From Pollenia angustigena (taxonomy: Eukaryota; Arthropoda; Insecta; Diptera; Polleniidae): 64,000 nucleotides of DNA. The notes beneath the pieces were generated by a model. It worked only from the letters and a program-made list of their open reading frames with translations, was not told where the DNA came from and did no database searches. The position numbers and the translations under genes were made by a program. The stretch's first letter is position 1; every line of letters starts with the position of its first letter. Of this stretch, positions 10,971 through 22,151 are shown one piece after another. The stretch covers positions 198,317,310 to 198,381,309 of the forward strand of contig OV884056.1 of assembly GCA_930367215.1 (NCBI GenBank), read 5' to 3'.

Positions 10971-11922
10971 CACACAGAAAAAAAATGATTTTTTTCATAT
11001 TTGAATACGAAAATCCAATATTTGAATAAAACAATTTTAATTTCCTGCGATGACGATTTTTGTTGATAAAATAGTTCGTACGTATAATTATTGAGTTTCT
11101 AGTCAACAGCCAAGTTTGTTGAATCAATAAAAAATGTTCTTGCCCAAAATAAGTTTTTCAACTAAATGTTAACTTGATTTGTTAAATAAATTTTTGGAAA
11201 TTTTAAATGAATTAAAAAGAATGTTTATCGAATCTTTATTTATTCACTAATTTATTAATTATGATGTGCTAAATTCCTCATTTTAATTCTTTGATAAGTA
11301 CACTAAAATTTATTGTGGGGTTATAAACTAGTTCCTGTGCGCATTTCGCTGATTGCTTAGACTAGATCATCAGGAAAGCTTCTTCCCAAGACTTTGGAAA
11401 AATTAAAGATGTTATACAAATTAAAGTGTAAAGCGAATTCGAATTACAATTACAATTAGCTATTAAAAAATGGACAAGAGTAGAAAAATACTGCGTTTAC
11501 TTTGATTCAAATATTTTTTTTTATTGAATATGAAGAAATATTTAATTATTTCATTATTAAATATTTTTTATTGAGTGCTATTTGGCAAAGTGTAATTTTG
11601 ATAATTTTTTTCATTGAATTAATTAAATTTATTTGTTTAATATTTTTAGCTTTTCTAAAATCTTTGGAAAAAGTTTCCTGATAATCTGGCCCAAGTAACT
11701 AGTGAAATGCGCATAGAAGCTAACTTTCCCTCAACAATTAATTTCAGTGTTTTTATCAAACATGAAAAATTGGGAATTTAGCACGTCATACAGAAATCTT
11801 ATTAGTTATAAATTTTGTATTTCCAAAAATAACTTTGATTAATTAAAAGTTTGTTCACATAAAATTTTATTTTGAACAAACTGTGTTTTTAAAAATTTTC
11901 TTGAGATATTTTTTTCTGTGTG
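10971..11922. mobile_element. CACACAGAAAAAA-ended element (W3)
   Basis: Left end CACACAGAAAAAAAATG, right end TTTTTTCTGTGTG followed by TA; the left flank is TT rather than TA. Internally, an imperfect inverted pair lies at about 11328-11407 and 11655-11720, both containing GCGCATTTC and TCTTTGGAAAAA-like blocks. A further copy of that internal block is at about 27790-27890. No coding potential. Confidence 0.7.
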
Positions 11923-12050
11923 TAGCAGGCATACTATGCATCAGTTGAGCACATTCTGTGTCACTGTCCCAGGAGAAGCCTAGGTGGTAGAAGCCTGGGC
12001 TGTGCACTCGAGAATCTGAGGGCCACAGAATACTAACAGAACTGTAAAAA
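11923..12050 (+). pseudogene. LINE C-terminal zinc-knuckle-like remnant
   Basis: One frame reads YYASVEHILCHCPRR. The pattern resembles the Cys/His motif (C...EHxLxxCP) found after the reverse transcriptase or RNase H domain of R1/Jockey-type LINEs. The W3 MITE interrupts the upstream part. The stretch is short, so the call rests on a single motif. Confidence 0.35.
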
Positions 12051-13012
12051 GTGACGTGTGAAAAAGGCCCAAATCAGCTGCGAGGGCAGCTTTCGAAAAA
12101 AGAGACAGTCAGCTTTTTTGGAAGTGAAGTGGCAAGGTGTAAAAACAGGCCGCAATAATCAACACAAATGGCATGATCAAAACAAAAATAACAAAAGACA
12201 AACCACGTTAAACAAATGCATAAACTTTCTACCTAACCTAAGCTACCATCAAATTATGTGCAAAATCGCACCCTTTGCTCACAGATAACATGGACAAACA
12301 TCCTGACTAGGGTATTCATTCGGTTAACCGTTAACCGGTTAACCGATTAATTACTGCCCGATTAACTGATCGGTTAATTTAAAATTGCGTTTTTTCGATT
12401 AACGATTAAACCGGTTAATTTCAGTCGATTAACCGATTAACCGATATAACAAAATTTTGAATTTTTTGTAGTATTATAACAAATTTGTTTGTGTTTTTTT
12501 TTTATTTGTTTCATCTCATATTCAAAAGGTATGTGTTCAGAAAATATTTTTTCATACAATATATTTTCTTCTAGCAATACATTCTTAAGATACAGTACAA
12601 AAACAGAAACTAAGGGATTCGGAAATAAAATTTTTTGCAGAATGTGCGGTGCTGAGCTATGCCAGATGATGGCCTGACAACCAGTGTTGCCAAAACTTGG
12701 TGACCAAAAATGGCTAAATTTACGGGAAAAAATGGCTAAAAAATGGCTAAAAATAGGCTAAAAAATGGCTAAAAGCTTTTTTAAATAAAAATACATTAAA
12801 ATTCAATAACAAAAAATAATTTAATTATTTAAAGTTGTTTACGATGAAATTGTGCGTTAAGATTAATTTGTTAAATAAGAATAAACGTAAATTAAATTAA
12901 AAATTCGAGTCGTTATTGTTCATCTCATAGGAATCACTCATTAGTTTCAAATAATCATAAGTTTTAAATAATTTGAAGGTAAATCATTATCACGACAACA
13001 TTTACCCAACCT

Positions 13013-13330
13013 TTTCAGTCCAGATCTACAATAAAAAAAAAATTTAGAAAGTATAGTCGGTTAAACCCGAGTTTATGATGCCCTTTAACACATTAGAACC
13101 TTTGTACCAAATTTTATCAAATAATCTCTAAATTGCGACCTGTACTTTGCGCACAAGTTTTACATGGACAGCCAGCCAGCCGGACAAATATCGTTAATTC
13201 GACTCAGAAAGGGATTGCAAGTCAATCGGTATACGTAAAGGTGGGCTAAGGACCAATATTTTAAGGTGTTACAGACATCAGCACAAACGCATGGTACCAT
13301 CTCCACTATTGTGGTGGTGGTATAAATATT
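13013..13330 (-). mobile_element. H2 Helentron fragment, reverse orientation
   Basis: Read on the minus strand it shows the 5' features of family H2: TATACCACCACCACAATAG, GTTTGTGCTGATGTCTGTAA, ACCAATATTTTAAGG-type sequence inverted, TACCGATTGACT, and CTTGTGCGCAAAGTACAGG. It lacks the 3' hairpin end. It lies within the GGCTAAA-type hAT. Confidence 0.65.
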
Positions 13331-13422
13331 GTATTGTTATGTTATATTTAACTAATTTATAAAATCGAATTAACGGTTGCTTAATGTAACCTATTTCTCA
13401 AATTACTTTTAACGATGTTTAC

Positions 13423-13662
13423 TTGGCTAAGCCCCGCTCTACTTCAACATTCCACCATGGAAGTGAGAGCAACTTTATGGTATATTCTGAAATTTATAAA
13501 ACAATTGTTACCGCCTGCATCCCTTTATTGAAATACTTGCAACCAGAAAGAAACAGCGATGTTTGTGTTGATCCATTTTATAAATTTGATAGTGGAATAC
13601 TGTTCCTTTATTTTGAAAGATGTTTCAGCGTCATAGTTTATAGCGATTTTCAACATTTGTAA
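13423..13662 (+). other. 79-codon open frame, unrecognised
   Basis: A frame beginning MAKPRSTSTFHHG and ending VIVYSDFQHL lies inside the GGCTAAA-type hAT. I see no zinc-finger cysteines, DDE motif or hAT dimerisation motif. It may be a fragment of a former transposase or chance. Confidence 0.2.
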
Positions 13663-15311
13663 AAGTTGTGATTTAAATTTAAGGCGTTTTAATTGTTCAA
13701 AAAGTTTATTTTACTTTTATAAATTTTTATAATAAAATAAAAATTATTCTTTTATAAGAAAAACAGCAAAAAAAATTTTATGGCTTAACAAGTTGAAAAA
13801 TGGCTAAATAAATGGCTAATGGCTAAATTCATTTTTTAATGGCTAAACAGGGTGAAAAATGGCTAAATCTAGTCATTAAATGGCTAAATTGGCAACACTG
13901 CTGACAACAGAAGAAACTCTCGATAGTAACCGAAACAATTAGAAGTGATCAAAATTTTAAAAAATTAAAACAGTACTATAATGGCATAATGGAAGATTTT
14001 ATATGTTTAGAGAAATCCAGGAAAAATACTGAGAAATGATGTAGATATTATGTATTATGGATTGCTTTGGATTTCTCTAACATCTTCGATAAATGCAAAA
14101 ATTTTTCTCCAAGTCAAGATTTAACATATCTAAAGAAAATACTCGCTTAAATGCTAAACATTTAAACCAAATTATTTTTCGAACGTACGGGGTCGCGAAC
14201 TTACGATTTTTCCATATGTTTTTTTATTATTATCACCATGAATTTTCCTAAAAATATCTTAAAATTTCCTTAACCCATTAAGGACGGATGGGTATTTATA
14301 TACCCAAAAACAGAGCCTTCGTAGAAAAATTCTGGCTAACTTCAGGTAAGAGGTATCGGAAATTGGTTTTTACAGATAGATAAAGAAATGATAAGACTAC
14401 TTAAACAAATTTTTGAAATTAAATGTTGTCCCTTTTAATTGGGTAAGTTAGCGGCTTACAAGTTAGCAATTTTTAATATTTGGAAAAAGTGAACGACAAC
14501 GGCTCTGGAAAATTGGGAGAGTGGAAAATCGTAAAACCCTCTTGGTGACTTATAGCCTTAGGTGTGCTCTGCTTTATAAAAAAAATATTAGCTTAATTGG
14601 GCCAATAACGTTGACCACAGGTTTGATTCAATGACATGAGTATTTAAATACCCTCTTCGCTGTCAGAGGGTTCAAAACACATTTTTTTTTTTAATTTTTG
14701 GCTAGTCAAAATGCGATGTTTTATGTAAAATGAACTATTTATTAGTAAAAAATAAAGAAATAAATATCACAACTGTGGTCGATTATTGAGATAATTTTAT
14801 ATTTTTAATGTGTTTTGGGACACCAGCATGAAAATGTGCAAAACAAGCCTTTGGGTGTAACTAAAATTTGGATTTTGTACAACCAAACTCAGTTTTGCTT
14901 CACATTGTCCGAAATGGCCAAGCTGAATAATATGGCTTATCATACGGTCAAAGCTCTCCATGCGCTTTGCCATTTCTTGTGCATTTGTGACAACTTTTTC
15001 TCTTACACCAATGCTTCAACAACGCCCACATGAAATAAAATTGACTCATGATTGGAGATCCTTCAGGTTTTCTTAGCATGCAGTGTAAATTCCTGGCATA
15101 CACCATAGCATCATCCAAAGCATTAGTAAGAAGGCCTCGGCTCTTTTGTATAAAATATGAAACATTCCCTTCTATGACAACAGAGAAGAGAAGGAGTAAA
15201 ATTTTTTGTTTTTTCGCACAAGCAAAAGCAAAAGAATTTTTTTTTTGATTCCGTTACCATTTTTATGTAACTGCAAAAGAAGCGAGAGCAATGACAACCT
15301 GTGTAAAAAGA

Positions 15312-16090
15312 TATGAGAGTGGAATAAAGCGAGCAAACCTTGTAAAGGGCCAATGTTGAATGTGAACCTCACCTTATTATGGCTTATTATTAATATGGGC
15401 GTTCAAATCAAAATGCACTTCGTGATTCAGTGATGAGGCACATTTTCACCTCAGTGGATTCGGCAATAAGCAGAGTTGCCGCATTTGGGCGAATGATAAT
15501 CCAAGAGTGATTGTCGAAAAACCAATGCGCTCACAAGAGTGACTGTTTGGTGTGGCTTATGAGCTGGCGGCATCATCGGGCCGTATTTTTTCCAAAATGA
15601 GGCCGGTCCGGCAGTTACTGTGAATGGTGTTCGCTATCGTGAGATGATAACGAACTTTGTATGGCCCGAATTGGAAGATATGGATGTGGACGATATGTGC
15701 TTTCAACAGGACGGTGCCACACAGCTAACGAAGCAATCGCTCTTTTGCGCAACGAATTCAATGGCCGTGTTATCTCACGTGGTGGCGATGTCAATTGGCC
15801 GCCAAGATCATTTGATTTGACACCGTTGGTCTTCTTTCTTTGGGGTTATTTGTCAGAAAAGGTGTACGTCGATAAGCAAGCAACAATTCAAGAGCTATAG
15901 GATGAGATAATTCGGCCCATTAACGGCTTAGAACCTCAATTATGCCTCAGCCATTTGGCCGATATTTTGTTCCATACATGATTGAACCATACCAATATTT
16001 TCATAATAAAAATAAATGACAATGACTTCCTAAAAAATAATTGGTGTTTTATTCAAAACCAACATCGGCCCTTAAAATTTAACCATCCTT
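15312..16090 (+). mobile_element. DD41D mariner relic inside the piggyBac-like element
   Basis: The left part keeps GGGCCAATGTTGAATGTGAAC and the right end reads CATCGGCCCTTAAAATTTAACC. These correspond to the termini of the cleaner copy at 57730-58624. The left TIR is altered by substitutions. The length of about 780 bp shows internal deletion relative to a full mariner of about 1.3 kb. Confidence 0.75.
15385..15980 (+). pseudogene. DD41D mariner transposase pseudogene
   Basis: Conceptual pieces in different frames give SDEAHFHLSGF (first catalytic Asp region), NKQSCRIWANDNPRVI, AGGIIGPYFFQNEAG, VNGVRYREMITNF, a QQDGAT block (second Asp) and NWPPRSFDLTPLVFFLWGYL. The third acidic position, D in LTPLD of related copies, is V here. 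Frameshifts and stops break the frame near 15545 and 15720, and a stop lies at 15898. It retains the first Asp segment that the copy at 57730 has lost. Function is impossible without several repairs. Confidence 0.7.
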
Positions 16091-16796
16091 TTCATCCAAA
16101 AGAAGGAATACAAAGGCCCTCTAGAAGGCATCCGTACTTCTTCCTTTTCCCGCTGGGACAGATTCAACGGACATAGTGAAATAAGCACACAACACACACA
16201 TCAATGCATGCAATAAATGAATTTTTAAATTTTTGGTTTTCAAAAAATCTTGTGTTTTAGAACTCTTTAAGAGCGAAGTGGGTAGAAAAATACCCATGGT
16301 CTAGGGGCCAAGGTTTGACAGGTAAAAATAAAAAAAAAACGCAATGTCAATATAAATGCCCATAATATCAAATGTGTGAAATTTCATCAAAATCGTACCA
16401 CGAAATCGGGGTTCAGTCTTTAATGGGTTAACAAAAACCTAATACTCAATTTACAATTGATTGTAATGGAGAGATTGTGAAGAAAAAGTCCAAACATAAA
16501 ATTTTTTTTGCATGTAAAATAATTATATAAATATGTCTTTAGATGTAGCTTTAAAAAATATAAAGTTTTCCAGTTTCCAGCCCAATTTCCTCAAGTAAAA
16601 CCGCTGAGATATGCTATAAAAACCCTTCTTTTATAAAAACATAGACTTTTTTTGTAATAATAAACAATGAAAGACTATGCTTACCAGGCGCGGATCCAGC
16701 TCGAGCTTTACGGGGGGGGGAAATTTTGTATAATACAAAAAAGTAAAAATTTTGTTTTTAAAAGTTTATTAAAAACAATATGTGTATATTATGGGC

Positions 16797-17032
16797 CATG
16801 TCACAGAGTACAATTCCGTTCGGAATGATTCCTTTCGGAATTGGAGAAAACATATTTGTTTGTTGATGGAAAGTGTATTTTGATAGTTTTATGGCCTTTC
16901 AGATACAGACAACTCCTATACCGGTTATGAAAACAAAAATGGTTTCATTCCGAAACATTTTTTCGTCATTTTCTGAAGCACCAAAATACGGAATGAATTC
17001 CGTTTCCGAACGGAATTGTACTCTGTGACATG
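16797..17032. mobile_element. MITE with CATGTCACAGAGTACAATTC ends
   Basis: About 29 bp at the left, starting CATGTCACAGAGTACAATTC, is mirrored at the right. The 236-bp unit is coding-free. Another end of the family is at 25491-25534. The similarity between these copies runs a few bases past CATG, so the boundary and TSD are uncertain. Confidence 0.7.
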
Positions 17033-17094
17033 ACTGTATATAATAAAAACAAAACAATAGGGGTAAATAAAATATAAGATCCGTTCAATATAAA

Positions 17095-17376
17095 TTAAAA
17101 TAAATAAGTCTTTTTAAATAAGTAAATTGTGATTTCCTTGTGAGGCAAATTGAGATAGTACAATCTATCATCTGTCATTGTTGATCTGAGCCATGTTTTT
17201 ATTCGACGAAGGGTAGGAAATGATCTCTCGCTCGTAGCAATACTGACGAGCATTGACACGAAAAGTTGAAATATTTTTCTTAGATTTGGGTAGATATCTT
17301 CATCACAGTTAATTAAAGCAACTACAACGTTATCTGATGGATTTTCAGATATTTTCCATGTTTGTTGCCAATGCAA
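17095..17376 (-). pseudogene. hAT transposase C-terminal dimerisation domain
   Basis: A 93-codon frame carries YPNLRKIFQLFVSML followed by ATSERSFPTLRRIKTWLRST and MTDDRL. The SERSFxTLRRIKTWLRSTM signature is the conserved C-terminal dimerisation region of hAT transposases of the ZMYM1-like/DUF4371 type. It is a fragment: the catalytic core that should precede it is missing, and the next related segment lies 570 bp upstream on this strand. It belongs to the hAT element 16685-19395. Confidence 0.8.
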
Positions 17377-17950
17377 CAGTTCAGGCTCAAGTTAAAATGT
17401 GTTAATCTCGTTTATCAAACATAATCAGCTCATCAGCTAGTTGTGGTTTTAAAAAAAATGGTATATGGGCTAATCTCAAAACCAGTTCACAAACCAAAAA
17501 TTTTCCAAATTAATTTTTTTTAATGGAATATAAGACTAGATGTATAATTTAATTTTTATATTAAAAAATATGTTTTCGACGATCATTAATACAATAACTT
17601 TTACCAAATACCACCCCACCCCTGATCTCTTAATGTTATACACGAATTAATTATTATTTTAGGTGCTTTTTGAGCTTAAAATAGCACCTACAGCAGACTC
17701 ATCACAATATAAATTTCGTTTAAAAAAAAGATTGATATTCATTCGTACATTCATTAATGATCACAAAATTAGTTTATATATATAATTTGTTTTGTTAAAA
17801 TAAATAAAATTGGGTTTATTATATAGTACTGAAAAACTGCATGCGTTGTAAGGTGTGCGTCACAAAGGGTTCACGACTTTTATCAAAAAATTACAAAATT
17901 TTTAAGCTGCGAATAAGTGATTTTAGAGTTCTCTTATATTCATCTTTCTT

Positions 17951-18253
17951 TTAGGAATTAGACTTTTTTAATAACTCCATTGCTGACAGCAGAGAACACC
18001 CATTTGTTCCAACTCCTACACAATGTTTTAGGTTAAGACCAAAATTTGTCAATGCTTTAAGAACTATTGATGATAGTGGCTTCGCATCACTTGACACATC
18101 AACGTCATCCATATACTTTGAAGCCTCTTCAAATTTTTGTTGTATGTTGAAATATTTTAAAGATAAGGAAATCTGGCTTTTCCCCGACAAATCCGTGATT
18201 TCGTCAAAAATTAATGAATAGAATTTTGATTCATATAAACATAAATATTGCAA
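17951..18253 (-). pseudogene. hAT transposase DUF4371-type segment
   Basis: A 100-codon frame contains FYSLIFDEITDLSGKSQISL and, about 50 residues on, LNLKHCVGVGTNGCSLLSAM. The FDExTDxS and CVGxGxDG patterns are typical of the first half of the catalytic domain in ZMYM1-like hAT transposases. In the second motif the usual D of GxDGA reads N. The upstream zinc finger and downstream core are absent. The frame is a surviving exon-like block of a dead transposase. Confidence 0.7.
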
Positions 18254-18379
18254 GTACTAAGGCTTTTTAATAATTCAACCTTTGGTTATACATAGATGCC
18301 ATCTGATGGGATTGAATGTAGAATAATAAGTATTTGAATACAGTAAACTAGATGTTTCATTGAAAATATCTAATAAATA

Positions 18380-19022
18380 GAAATTGGGAATTATTTCCTT
18401 GTGAAGGTTACTTTATATTATTATAAACATTTTTTTTTCATTTTTCGAATTTATTCTATGAGTTAAATTTCAGTTATGTATTTTGTAAAGCTTTTTTGTA
18501 ATAGTTCTATTCCTTTAATTTTCCAGAAATGACTTTATACACTACCAGACTATTATATTGTATTTTCTTTTTACATTTTACCTTAGCCTTCCTTTGGAAA
18601 GCAATGAGGTATATTGAATGTTCAGAAAAATTTACAATTATTAGACACCAGCAGAATGTAATGCATTTTCTGGCCCGCTGCGGCCTTCGTCAGCATTCTT
18701 TGTGTCTCACTGGATAGTGTTACTTTATAAATTGAATGTATTTAACTCAACTATTTTAACAATTAGAAATTGGGAATTATTTCCTTGTGAAGGTTACTTT
18801 ATATTATTATAAACATTTTTTTTTCATTTTTCGAATTTATTCATTGCTTTCCAAAAGAAGGCTAAGGTAAAATGTAAAAAGAAAATACAATATAATAGTC
18901 TGGTAGTGTATAAAGTCATTTCTGAAAAATTAAAGGAATAGAACTATTACAAAAAAGCTTTACAAAATACATAACTGAAATTTAACTCATAGAATAAATT
19001 CGAAAAATGAAAAAAAATGTTT
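18380..19022. repeat. GAAAYTGGG repeat, unit plus inverted partial unit
   Basis: A unit starts GAAATTGGGAATTATTTCC at 18380 after TA. A second start is at 18766. From 18838 the second unit jumps into an inverted copy of about 18415-18605, so the arms form a long foldback. The 12-bp word ATCTAATAAATA occurs at both edges (18368-18379 and 19023-19034). It resides in the hAT 16685-19395. A 62-codon frame at 18529-18717 recurs in the copy at 57462-57650. Confidence 0.7.
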
Positions 19023-19040
19023 ATCTAATAAATAACTATT

Positions 19041-19193
19041 ATGCTGGGTACACACAGTGCAACCTACATGCAATCTGTTTCAATGCAACCTCAAAATATC
19101 AAAGCGTTTTGATGTTGATGCAATCTAGAATGAATAAAAATGAATTTAATTCACCAGATTGCGTAAATGCGTTGCATAGTGTGTACCCAGCAT
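19041..19193. mobile_element. 153-bp MITE, ATGCTGGGTACACAC ends
   Basis: ATGCTGGGTACACACAGTGC at the left is mirrored by the right end, which closes GTGTGTACCCAGCAT. CATGCAATCTG and its inverse extend the pairing inward. The TSD is unclear. The termini resemble those of the 117-bp hairpin at 39646-39762. Confidence 0.7.
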
Positions 19194-19743
19194 TAGGATT
19201 AAGATTTCGATACTTATTGAAAATTTGGTTAGAGATTCAATAAAAAAAACCTTGCTGGTATTTCAAAAAATTTTGTACATTAAAAAAAATAATATTATTG
19301 GGAATTCTTGTATTATCGAAATAAACAAAACATATTTTTATAATTTACGGGGGGGAAATTTCCTTATTTCCCCCCCCCCCCTGAATCCGCGCCTGATGCT
19401 TACCAACATACTATTCTTTCATCCTGGTAGAACATTCTGTAGGAATGCCCATATGTATTAATTAGTATTGTATTTTCTTTGTTTGCTCATTTTAGTCCAA
19501 GAATTGTTTTGTTTGTTATGTTATTGTTTTTTCTTTTTCACTAATAAACTCCAAATAAAAAATAATTTTTGCATTTTTATTTATTGAAATTACTTAATTT
19601 ATAACAAAGCTTTATTAATCGGTTAACCGATCAATAGCAATATTAACCGATTATTAACCTATTAAACCAAAACCTCGGTTAATTAATCGAGCGATTAACC
19701 GATTAAAGCAAAAGCCCGATTAAATGAATACCCTAATCCCGAC

Positions 19744-19860
19744 AGATGGTCAACGTAAGATCGATTTGAAAGTGATTCTGAGTCAATCGGTATACTAGGA
19801 TGTTGGTCTTAAACCACTATTTAAATGGAGGTGTTGGTACAAATGGAAAAGCTATTTGTT
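19744..19860 (-). mobile_element. Short H2 Helentron fragment
   Basis: Minus-strand reading shows TACCGATTGACTCAGAATCAC and sequence resembling the H2 5' region. It lies immediately beyond the outer hAT's TSD, so that hAT probably inserted into or beside this fragment. Confidence 0.5.
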
Positions 19861-20147
19861 AACCACATTTTAAAACAATTTTTCCGCTGCGAAAACATTG
19901 TAGGCGTTAATCAAAAAAATTATATCCACAAGTGTCAAAATATTTTTCAAGAATGTGTACTAGAAACTTAAAAATCGCGACAGAAAGGATTTTTTGACTG
20001 AAATATGCACTAACAAACGATGTCAAAATTAATAAAAAGCTTTAAGACAGATAATTACATCGTTTCTGCCTCCATTTACGCAAGGAAACACATGCATCTG
20101 TATATTTACGCTTTCGGTCATAAGAACATTTTATGCTAGTAGGTCCC
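19861..20147. other. AT-rich spacer
   Basis: No repeat ends, coding frame or RNA motif was recognised in these roughly 290 bases. Confidence 0.5.
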
Positions 20148-20149
20148 TA

Positions 20150-20876
20150 CACACAGAAAAAAATCAATGTAAAATCGTCGAAAACAAGGTTGATTTTACC
20201 GTTTTCCGCAGTGATTTTGCTTCATTGTTACTTCATGTTAATTTAACATGATTTTACAATAACTTGCGAACAAAATTTTTTTTTTCTTTTAAAATAACTA
20301 TAATTCTTGTTAATTTAACATTGCAGTAAAGTTAGAGCAAAATGTCATTTATATTGAAATAACAAATCGAATCACGTTGAATGAAAGTTATTTCAAGTTG
20401 AAACAACGTGAATTTAATGTAGAATCATATTGGTTTGAGTGTGATATTACATTGAGAAGAAGCTTCAGAGGCAACATATGCATTTATTTAAGAATAATTC
20501 AAAACACTTACCCCTGTAAGACATGGTTCACTTATTTTGTATTCCCCTTTATTAACAGAAGCATCAGCAGAATGTCCCTTTGAAAACTTGATGTACTATT
20601 TTACTAAATAATTTTAACTTAAAGAATACGGGAGTTTGAAAATAAGAAAAATGTATGTTTTTCTGTTTATAGTGTGATTTTTTTTTCTATATAAAATAAG
20701 TAAAACTGGTTTTTATGGTTTCAATATTGAGCAATGTTATTTTAACATTTTTCATTTAAAATTAATTTAAAATAAGGGTAATTTTAAATAGAGTCCATAC
20801 TTTTGCAGAAATTTACTATGATTTTTAATCAACATTGCGCCATGTTAATTTAACATTGGTATTTTTTTTCTGTGTG
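20150..20876. mobile_element. CACACAGAAAAAA-ended MITE (W2 family, second copy)
   Basis: TA-flanked (20148-20149, 20877-20878), with the same termini and interior order as 3417-4183, including CATGTTAATTTAACATG near 20235 and near copies at 20309 and 20841. It is 727 bp against 767 bp, with scattered indels. It sits beside a Helentron 3' end, as the first copy sits within one. Confidence 0.85.
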
Positions 20877-20899
20877 TAGTTGCCTCCAGCTCCCAAATG

Positions 20900-20982
20900 G
20901 GGAGCAGTCATCAGTGGTGTAGGGTATCATATTGCTGGGCTTGTCGCACTGTATTATCTTTCTTGCTTCCAAATGGAACTTT
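20900..20982 (+). mobile_element. H2 Helentron 3' end
   Basis: GTGGTGTAGGGTATCATATTG followed by GCTGGGCTTGTCGCAC and TTTCTTGCTT matches the 3' end of 2316-4279, with a decayed hairpin. It lies directly right of the W2 copy, probably the remainder of a Helentron into which W2 inserted. Confidence 0.55.
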
Positions 20983-22007
20983 TCCATCACTGCAATTTGC
21001 TTTTTCTAATTTGTCATAATGAGAAGACAACAGCAACAAAAAAAAAAAAAAAATCTAGAAATCACGTTTTTTTTAGTTTAGGAGGCTGTTGTATGTGAAT
21101 TCAGTCATAGTCAGCCTGTTTAGTCATCTAGTCACAATATTCCAAATGTTAAACAGTCTGTATGCTTATTTTCAGTTTTTTTTTGTAAGTTTTGAGGTCA
21201 AATAATAATAATTTGTGTCATTAAACAAATGCTGTATAAATGATAAAAAACATTAAAAAACACATGTTGAATTATAACGCACATATGTTGTTTATTTGTT
21301 AAAACTACCACATACACAGTCATATTACTACTGTGAATGTGAACATATTTTCAAATATTCTAAAATAATTGTACATTCATTCGTTCATTCCTACTGTATT
21401 AAGATACAAAGCCAGACATTTAGATATGAATAGACATTCATTTCCATACTTAACTATACAATTTTCTAAAGAACTCTTTTTTTTTTTTGTTTATAAATAT
21501 CTGTATATGAAATTATGCATAACATATTTTTTTGTTATTCTTAAACAAAAATTATACACATTTTTGTTTTTCACGATGAACGAATAACCAACTTGTATTT
21601 CTTTTTCCTAACTTTGTTTACTGGGGATACGATCGTCTTACTTTTTGAAGCTGGTTTCCCATTCATTCTTAAGCAAATAAATACGTTTCGTTGCTATTTT
21701 TTTGTACAATTTAATTGGTTGTCGTCTGTCATAAAAATTATATTTATTTCACCAAGACATTCATCATTGTATGGTTTCATTAAAATGAAGATGTTTTTAG
21801 TTTTTTTCATCTAATTTTGTTTAAGAGAAAATATTTTGTGGAATTAAGGAGACACATGTTTGGTATTTAGAGCTTTTTTCCATTTTGAGAACAAGTACAC
21901 ACCCTGTTGTATGATACTTTGTAATCAACACATTATCGTTTATATTGCAAAAATTCTTTGGGATAAAAATGGCACCAACTAAAAAAGAATTATATTTTAA
22001 TAAATAA
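20983..22007. other. AT-rich spacer, nothing recognised
   Basis: About 1 kb with a poly-A run near 21039 and long T-rich tracts. Short open frames of up to 73 codons look like chance. No TIR, TSD or conserved motif was seen. Confidence 0.5.
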
Positions 22008-22151
22008 TAAAGAGTGGTCCAACCAAAACGCATTATGTTAATTGTAAATAAAACAAAAAGTTATCAAAAAATTATCTTTATATTTTTTATTATTTAATAT
22101 AGAAAAATCTATGACAATTATAAGTGAAACAAAATATACTACATATATATA

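Larger units (their letters stand above)
12682..13900. mobile_element. hAT-type element with AATGGCTAAA repeats
   Basis: The exact 8-bp duplication CTGACAAC flanks it (12674-12681 and 13901-13908). Ends are CAGTGTTGCCAA and TTGGCAACACTG. About five AATGGCTAAA words follow the left end and about seven precede the right end, all in the same orientation, so the repeats are direct rather than mirrored. It contains a Helentron fragment (13013-13330) and a 79-codon open frame (13423-13662) of unknown relation. Confidence 0.85.
14274..16427. mobile_element. piggyBac-like element with TTAA target
   Basis: TTAA duplications (14270-14273, 16428-16431) flank ends reading CCCATTAAGGAC and, inverted, CCCATTAAAGAC. 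TTAA plus CCC termini is the piggyBac signature. Subterminal palindromic words GGGTATTTATATACCC (near 14290), GAGTATTTAAATACCCTC (14638) and GGGTAGAAAAATACCC (16280) mark both ends. A minus-strand frame at 14815-15130 gives weak coding traces (YARNLHCMLRKPEGSP) that I cannot place firmly. A mariner relic (15312-16090) is nested inside. Confidence 0.75.
16685..19395 (-). mobile_element. hAT element with CAGGCGCGGATCCAG ends
   Basis: The exact 8-bp TSD ATGCTTAC flanks it (16677-16684, 19396-19403). Ends CAGGCGCGGATCCAG and, inverted, CAGGCGCGGATTCAG are followed by G-runs. Minus-strand remnants of the transposase lie at 17951-18253 (N-terminal side) and 17095-17376 (C-terminal). At least three smaller repeats are nested inside (16797-17032, 18380-19022, 19041-19193). 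Internal deletion has removed the catalytic middle. Confidence 0.85.
12308..19735. mobile_element. hAT-type element with TTAACCG repeats, expanded by nested insertions
   Basis: Ends TAGGGTATTCATTCGG and, inverted, TAGGGTATTCATTTAATCGG are flanked by ATCCTGAC (12300-12307) and ATCCCGAC (19736-19743), 7 of 8 matching. CGGTTAACCGATTAA-type words crowd both ends. Removing the nested elements (12682-13900, 14274-16427, 16685-19395 and one TSD copy of each) leaves about 1.33 kb. The second copy, at 52169-53750, is about 1.4 kb without its own insertion and matches in inverted orientation. Both contain a TTTAGAGAAATCCAGGAAAA-like block, so this is one non-autonomous family. No transposase was recognised in the original parts. 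Confidence 0.85.
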
